Shown here: in pieces, positions 17,039 to 20,019 of the stretch | How the letters are laid out: each line of letters starts with the position of its first letter | How positions within the stretch are numbered: the stretch's first letter is position 1 | Assembly (NCBI GenBank): GCA_016839655.1 | Contig: JAEOTW010000233.1 | Coordinates: 1-20,019 of the forward strand | Reading direction: 5' to 3' | DNA: 20,019 nucleotides | DNA from: Promethearchaeota archaeon | GTDB taxonomy: Archaea; Asgardarchaeota; Lokiarchaeia; Sigynarchaeales; SOKP01 | The notes under the pieces: generated by a model | Told to the model about the DNA's origin: nothing | Seen by the model: only the letters and a program-made list of their open reading frames with translations | Databases searched by the model: none | Program-made: the position numbers and the translations under genes

Positions 17039-18502
17039 ATGTTATTTCATGAAAAGAATAAAGAAATTGATTCAGATATTTATAAAGATTACCAAGTGTT
17101 GTGTGGAATTGAAGAAGAATTCTTAATAATTAATAAGAATGGAACATTGGAGAAAAAAGCAGACGAAATAATGGTGAAATCAGCAGAGATTCTTGAGAAA
17201 GATCAGAATTTTCTAAATTCACTTCAAGTTAAAATAAGAGGCTTAGATGCTGAACCTTCACCTTCACAAATTGAATATGTAACATTACCATTAGCACCAG
17301 AATCTTTAATGCAGGCTGTATTTGAAGGAAGAAAACTAATAACAGAAGCAGCTAAACAATTGGGAGTTAGAATACTTGCGCAAAGTCTTCACCCTGTACA
17401 GAGTGATCCAAATCCGATTTCTGGTACGCATATTAATGTTTCAGTTCAAAAAAAAGGAAACTTGATGACTCCTGAGGAAATGAAAGTAGTGTATAACTAT
17501 CTATGGGATTATCTCCCGGAATTAATTGGAATTTCAGCAAATTCACATATTTATAGAGGAAATTGGAATAATATTGCTAGTAATCGATGTGCTAATAGTA
17601 CTGTTCTTAAGTCAAATGGATTTGCACTGATACAAATTCCTGAAAATCGTCCAGCTTTAATTCCAATGCGATATTATGGTCGAATGAGATATAAATTAAA
17701 AATAGGATTTGAAGAGGATGAATTCTCCAAAAAAGTTATTACAAATAATAGAGGAGATCGTTTAGTAGATATAACTCCAAGAGGGCCTTTTACCAACATT
17801 AGCGATGACAATGATGAATTACCTTCAAGAAATCGTATTGAAGTTCGCACTATTGATGTACAATATAATACTGAAGATTTGCTTGATATTGCTTATCTTT
17901 GCTGTGTTTCTGCACTTCATGCGATTGAGCTCCAAGCAACTGGAGAAATTATAAAAGACCCATATCATACCACTAATGTAGAAAACGCAGTCGCAAATGG
18001 AATTAAAGCTGTTTTCAGAAGGAAAAATGGTATAAGTGAGTCATTAGAAAATAGTTTATCTAGATGGACTAAAGAGACTAAGATATACCAAGATTATCTA
18101 GGCATTCAAATTAAAAATTTGTTTGAGAAGAAAATTCAAACTAATCAATCTCAAAAAGAGCTCAATATTGAATATCAATCAAGAAAAATTGAAAAAATGA
18201 GACAGCAAGGAAAGACATATGTTGTTATGGAACTAGTCGAACCACGAATAGTCACTGATCGGAGAGGAAACCGTTATAAAATTACTTCTGGTACACAAGT
18301 TCGGGGTACGTTAGAAGCCAAGTATAATTTTTCTTATGATGATATTGATGGATTGGTAACCAATTTCAACGGTATAAGAGTAGTAAATAATCTTGTTGTT
18401 CAGAATCTCAAGATACCATTAAGTGAAAATGATCGTGTTTTAAGAAGTCAATCCGAATCACAATCCTTAATAGATAGATTATTTGGGGATGCATTTTTTT
18501 AA
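17039..18502 (+). CDS. GCS2-family carboxylate-amine ligase (glutamate-cysteine ligase-like) with C-terminal extension
   Basis: This 487-residue member of the GCS2 family (YbdK, plant and haloarchaeal GshA) would use ATP to join a carboxylate, usually the gamma-carboxyl of glutamate, to an amine such as cysteine. GIEEEFLI (23-30) is the metal and ATP-binding opening, DAEPSPSQIEYVT (70-82) and SGTHINVSV (128-136, His131) follow, and RIEVRTID (266-273) closes the active site. These are all family landmarks. The catalytic part ends near residue 370. About 100 residues then follow that YbdK-like proteins do not have: a basic helix and a probable beta-rich domain (about 392-470, VVMELVEPRIVTDRRGNRYK). 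The amine substrate is unknown. A cyclotransferase and an amidotransferase gene come next, which favours a gamma-glutamyl pathway. Confidence 0.87.
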   Translation: MLFHEKNKEIDSDIYKDYQVLCGIEEEFLIINKNGTLEKKADEIMVKSAEILEKDQNFLNSLQVKIRGLDAEPSPSQIEYVTLPLAPESLMQAVFEGRKLITEAAKQLGVRILAQSLHPVQSDPNPISGTHINVSVQKKGNLMTPEEMKVVYNYLWDYLPELIGISANSHIYRGNWNNIASNRCANSTVLKSNGFALIQIPENRPALIPMRYYGRMRYKLKIGFEEDEFSKKVITNNRGDRLVDITPRGPFTNISDDNDELPSRNRIEVRTIDVQYNTEDLLDIAYLCCVSALHAIELQATGEIIKDPYHTTNVENAVANGIKAVFRRKNGISESLENSLSRWTKETKIYQDYLGIQIKNLFEKKIQTNQSQKELNIEYQSRKIEKMRQQGKTYVVMELVEPRIVTDRRGNRYKITSGTQVRGTLEAKYNFSYDDIDGLVTNFNGIRVVNNLVVQNLKIPLSENDRVLRSQSESQSLIDRLFGDAFF

Positions 18503-18528
18503 TTAAAATCAATCAAATTATCAAGAAA

Positions 18529-18894
18529 ATGGAAAACAACAATTCTAAAGTAAATTTACTTGACAGAATCTTCGTCTATGGCACTTTACAACATGAACAA
18601 AGCCGAAATTATGTCCTTAAAGGATTAAAGTATGAAAAAGCTATTCTTCCTAATTTTAAAAAAATAGAACCTCCTTCCTTAGGATTTCCATTTATTATTA
18701 AGGATAATAAATCTAGTGTAAAAGGTGAGGTTTACTATGGCGTTAGTAAGTCTCTCATTAATCACCTTGATATGATTGAAGGAGAAGGAAGACTATACCA
18801 TAGAATAGTAGTAAGAGTAATATTAGAAAACGGTAATGAAATAGATGTATATACCTATTACCCCTCTGAAATTTTGATCAAGAATTACATATAA
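18529..18894 (+). CDS. Gamma-glutamylcyclotransferase-fold protein (GGCT/AIG2-like)
   Basis: This 121-residue protein has the GGCT fold. Family enzymes cut gamma-glutamyl amides or peptides by cyclising the glutamyl part to 5-oxoproline. The substrate loop YGTL is at 17-20, preceded by the strand RIFV. GEVYYGV (66-72) is the central strand, and LDMIEGEG (80-87) has Glu84 at the catalytic position. LYHRIVVRVIL and VYTYYPSE complete the barrel. The length is normal. It starts 26 bases after the GCS2-like ligase. The pair could make and break the same kind of bond, or the protein could edit the ligase product. No clear ribosome site is seen, so it may depend on translation of the gene before it. 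Confidence 0.87.
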   Translation: MENNNSKVNLLDRIFVYGTLQHEQSRNYVLKGLKYEKAILPNFKKIEPPSLGFPFIIKDNKSSVKGEVYYGVSKSLINHLDMIEGEGRLYHRIVVRVILENGNEIDVYTYYPSEILIKNYI

Positions 18895-18900
18895 AAAATT

Positions 18901-18909
18901 GGAGATCAT
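18901..18909 (+). promoter_or_regulatory. Ribosome binding site deciding the amidotransferase start
   Basis: GGAGATCAT (seven of nine bases of GGAGGTGAT) ends four bases before ATG at 18914. It overlaps the in-frame TTG at 18899, which is therefore unlikely to be the start. Confidence 0.55.
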
Positions 18910-18913
18910 ATTT

Positions 18914-19645
18914 ATGAGCGAAGAAATTTCTTTAAAAAAAGAACGAAAATATCGAATACTCCTTATCGATAATTATTCTCGAGCTCTTCCTACCGATAGA
19001 ATAGTGCGTATAGAAACTATTGTAAATAATTGTCTAGCTGAAGTAGAATTAACAACAATTCATTTTACTCAATTTAAAACAGAAATGGGAAAAGATTATA
19101 TCGGTATTATCTTATCAGGTTCTGAATTAAATGTATCAAGTTTTTATTATGACGAGAGATTAAAAAAGAAATTTAAACCTCAAATTGATTTAATTCAGCA
19201 AGAAGAACAAATTCCGATTCTTGCTTTATGTTTTGGATTTCATTTAGTAGCATATACATATGGAGCACAAATATCTAGGATGAGACTTTTTGGATTAAGA
19301 GAGAGAATAATTTTTATTTTACTTAATAAAACAGATGAGTTGATAACTCAAAAAAATATTCCAGTGAATCTCCATCATCTCGATTTTGTATCTCCAAATG
19401 ACTGTAAAATTCAAAAAAACTTCGAAATTATTAGTACTTCACGAACAATGGGATATAGAATGGTTCAATATATGAAGCATCGCGAAAAAACTATTTTTGC
19501 GGTTCAATTTCATCCAGAAACTCATGCTTCTTATTATTTTCAACCAAGTTTATTTGATGAAAGAATTGTAGAAAAAACTGGGATAATAGGAGAAAAAATT
19601 ATTGAAAACTTCATATGGATGTGTTCTTACACGAAAAACCATTAA
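18914..19645 (+). CDS. Class I glutamine amidotransferase domain protein
   Basis: This 243-residue stand-alone class I glutamine amidotransferase (GATase1, the GuaA N-terminal or PuuD-like fold) hydrolyses an amide through a Cys-His-Glu triad. The first strand is RILLIDNYSR. GIILSGSELNV (64-74) is the oxyanion-region strand. The nucleophile is Cys106 in LALCFGFHLVAY, and His200 and Glu202 are in VQFHPETH. All three triad residues are present, although the elbow is ALCFG, not the usual GxCxG. There is no synthetase domain, so the enzyme either serves a separate partner or acts as a gamma-glutamyl hydrolase. Its place behind a GCS2-like ligase and a cyclotransferase favours gamma-glutamyl metabolism. 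The start is ATG at 18914, chosen for its ribosome site; a TTG five codons upstream is also in frame. Confidence 0.86.
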   Translation: MSEEISLKKERKYRILLIDNYSRALPTDRIVRIETIVNNCLAEVELTTIHFTQFKTEMGKDYIGIILSGSELNVSSFYYDERLKKKFKPQIDLIQQEEQIPILALCFGFHLVAYTYGAQISRMRLFGLRERIIFILLNKTDELITQKNIPVNLHHLDFVSPNDCKIQKNFEIISTSRTMGYRMVQYMKHREKTIFAVQFHPETHASYYFQPSLFDERIVEKTGIIGEKIIENFIWMCSYTKNH

Positions 19646-19699
19646 ATGAATTTAATATAAATTCTCTCTTCCCAATTTTCCAATTTTCCATTTTTTCAT
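19646..19699. terminator. Convergent gap with T-rich end signal
   Basis: This 54-base gap lies between the ends of the amidotransferase (plus) and the TFS-like gene (minus). On the plus strand it holds pyrimidine-rich DNA, including a tandem CCAATTTT unit and a T6 run, which could stop the plus-strand transcript. Confidence 0.35.
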
Positions 19700-19867
19700 T
19701 TAATATTCATCTCCGGGCGGATAATATATTTCTTTACTGATTTTATATGAATTCAATAAATCTTCATTTATAGGCTCTATATTAATATATAAATTGCATA
19801 TTAAAAGCATTTTTCCTTTTTCCTTAGAAGGGAGCATCATACATCCACATTTTTCGCAGAACTCCAA
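19700..19867 (-). CDS. N-terminal half of a TFS (RpoM)-like zinc ribbon factor, degenerate
   Basis: This is a 55-residue frame starting at TTG 19867. It begins MEFCEKCGCMMLPSKEKG, which closely resembles the N-terminal ribbon of archaeal transcript-cleavage factor TFS and of RPB9/RpoM. It goes on into a linker ending PPGDEY. Full TFS proteins have about 100-110 residues and a second ribbon with the acidic catalytic pair; that part is absent here. The first ribbon is also incomplete. Cys4, Cys7 and Cys24 are present, but the expected fourth cysteine at position 27 is Tyr (CNLY, not CxxC). A TAT-for-TGT change would explain this, and Cys9 might compensate. It is either a decayed TFS paralog or a minimal variant. 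The frame has an upstream stop at TAA, so no longer N-terminus is possible. Confidence 0.5.
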   Translation of the reverse strand: MEFCEKCGCMMLPSKEKGKMLLICNLYINIEPINEDLLNSYKISKEIYYPPGDEY

Positions 19868-20019
19868 CTTTTTTACTTAACTTTAATCTTATTTTTCTAT
19901 GATATTAATCATTTTATTAAATATGGTTATTTATTTAAGTATTATCATTTTAGAATATTATAATTTCTTAATATTTAATTATTATAATAAATAAATTTAA
20001 ATAAAATCTTGCTCTATAA
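19868..20019. other. AT-rich right edge, no gene seen
   Basis: These 152 bases are almost entirely A and T. They would hold the promoter of the TFS-like gene, but TATA-like runs are too many to single one out. No coding frame or RNA gene was seen. Confidence 0.4.

Noticed and set aside
19671..19694. Tandem CCAATTTT unit as a repeat element
   Set aside because: It has only two copies in a short pyrimidine-rich gap; chance or terminator-like sequence is enough to explain it.

Overview
The window is AT-rich throughout and most likely comes from an archaeon. The evidence is a complete archaeal-type (A/V-type) ATP synthase cluster, a DUF47/PhoU-like protein, a TFS-type zinc ribbon at the right end, and start sites preceded by matches to GGAGGTGAT mixed with many TTG starts. 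An Asgard (Lokiarchaeia-like) source is my best guess. It rests on gene content and base composition only, because no ribosomal RNA or other phylogenetic marker is present.

Layout. Positions 1-10858 are all on the minus strand. Read in the direction of transcription they give K (c-ring), C, H/G stalk, F, E, A, B, D and I, a full rotary ATPase with every soluble and membrane subunit. A small membrane protein with a C-terminal zinc ribbon follows, then a second A subunit that runs off the left edge. The second A is a close paralog of the first but carries substitutions in two normally invariant nucleotide-site motifs. Subunits D and E have no ATG, GTG or TTG at the position where the conserved protein begins. 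They appear to start at ATA (D, 4762) and ATT (E, 8704), each behind a Shine-Dalgarno-like sequence. Positions 10859-11156 form the leader and promoter region of the operon. Upstream of it, also on minus, is a DUF47/PhoU-like gene.

From 12004 the strand switches to plus. Two tandem VIT1/CCC1-like membrane proteins come first. They are followed by a three-gene ATP-dependent radical-dehydratase set (BadF/HgdC-type activase and two HgdA/HgdB/BcrB-type subunits). A gamma-glutamyl group comes next: a GCS2-type carboxylate-amine ligase with an unusual C-terminal extension, a gamma-glutamylcyclotransferase-fold protein and a class I glutamine amidotransferase. At 19700-19867 on minus a short gene encodes only the N-terminal half of a TFS-like factor, with one zinc cysteine replaced.

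How the parts work together. The ATPase couples ion flow to ATP synthesis or hydrolysis. The activase and the two dehydratase subunits form a classic electron-injecting pair for a difficult reduction or dehydration of a CoA-thioester or similar substrate. The three gamma-glutamyl genes could make and break gamma-glutamyl bonds in one pathway. No tRNA, rRNA, CRISPR array, insertion sequence or phage gene was seen.
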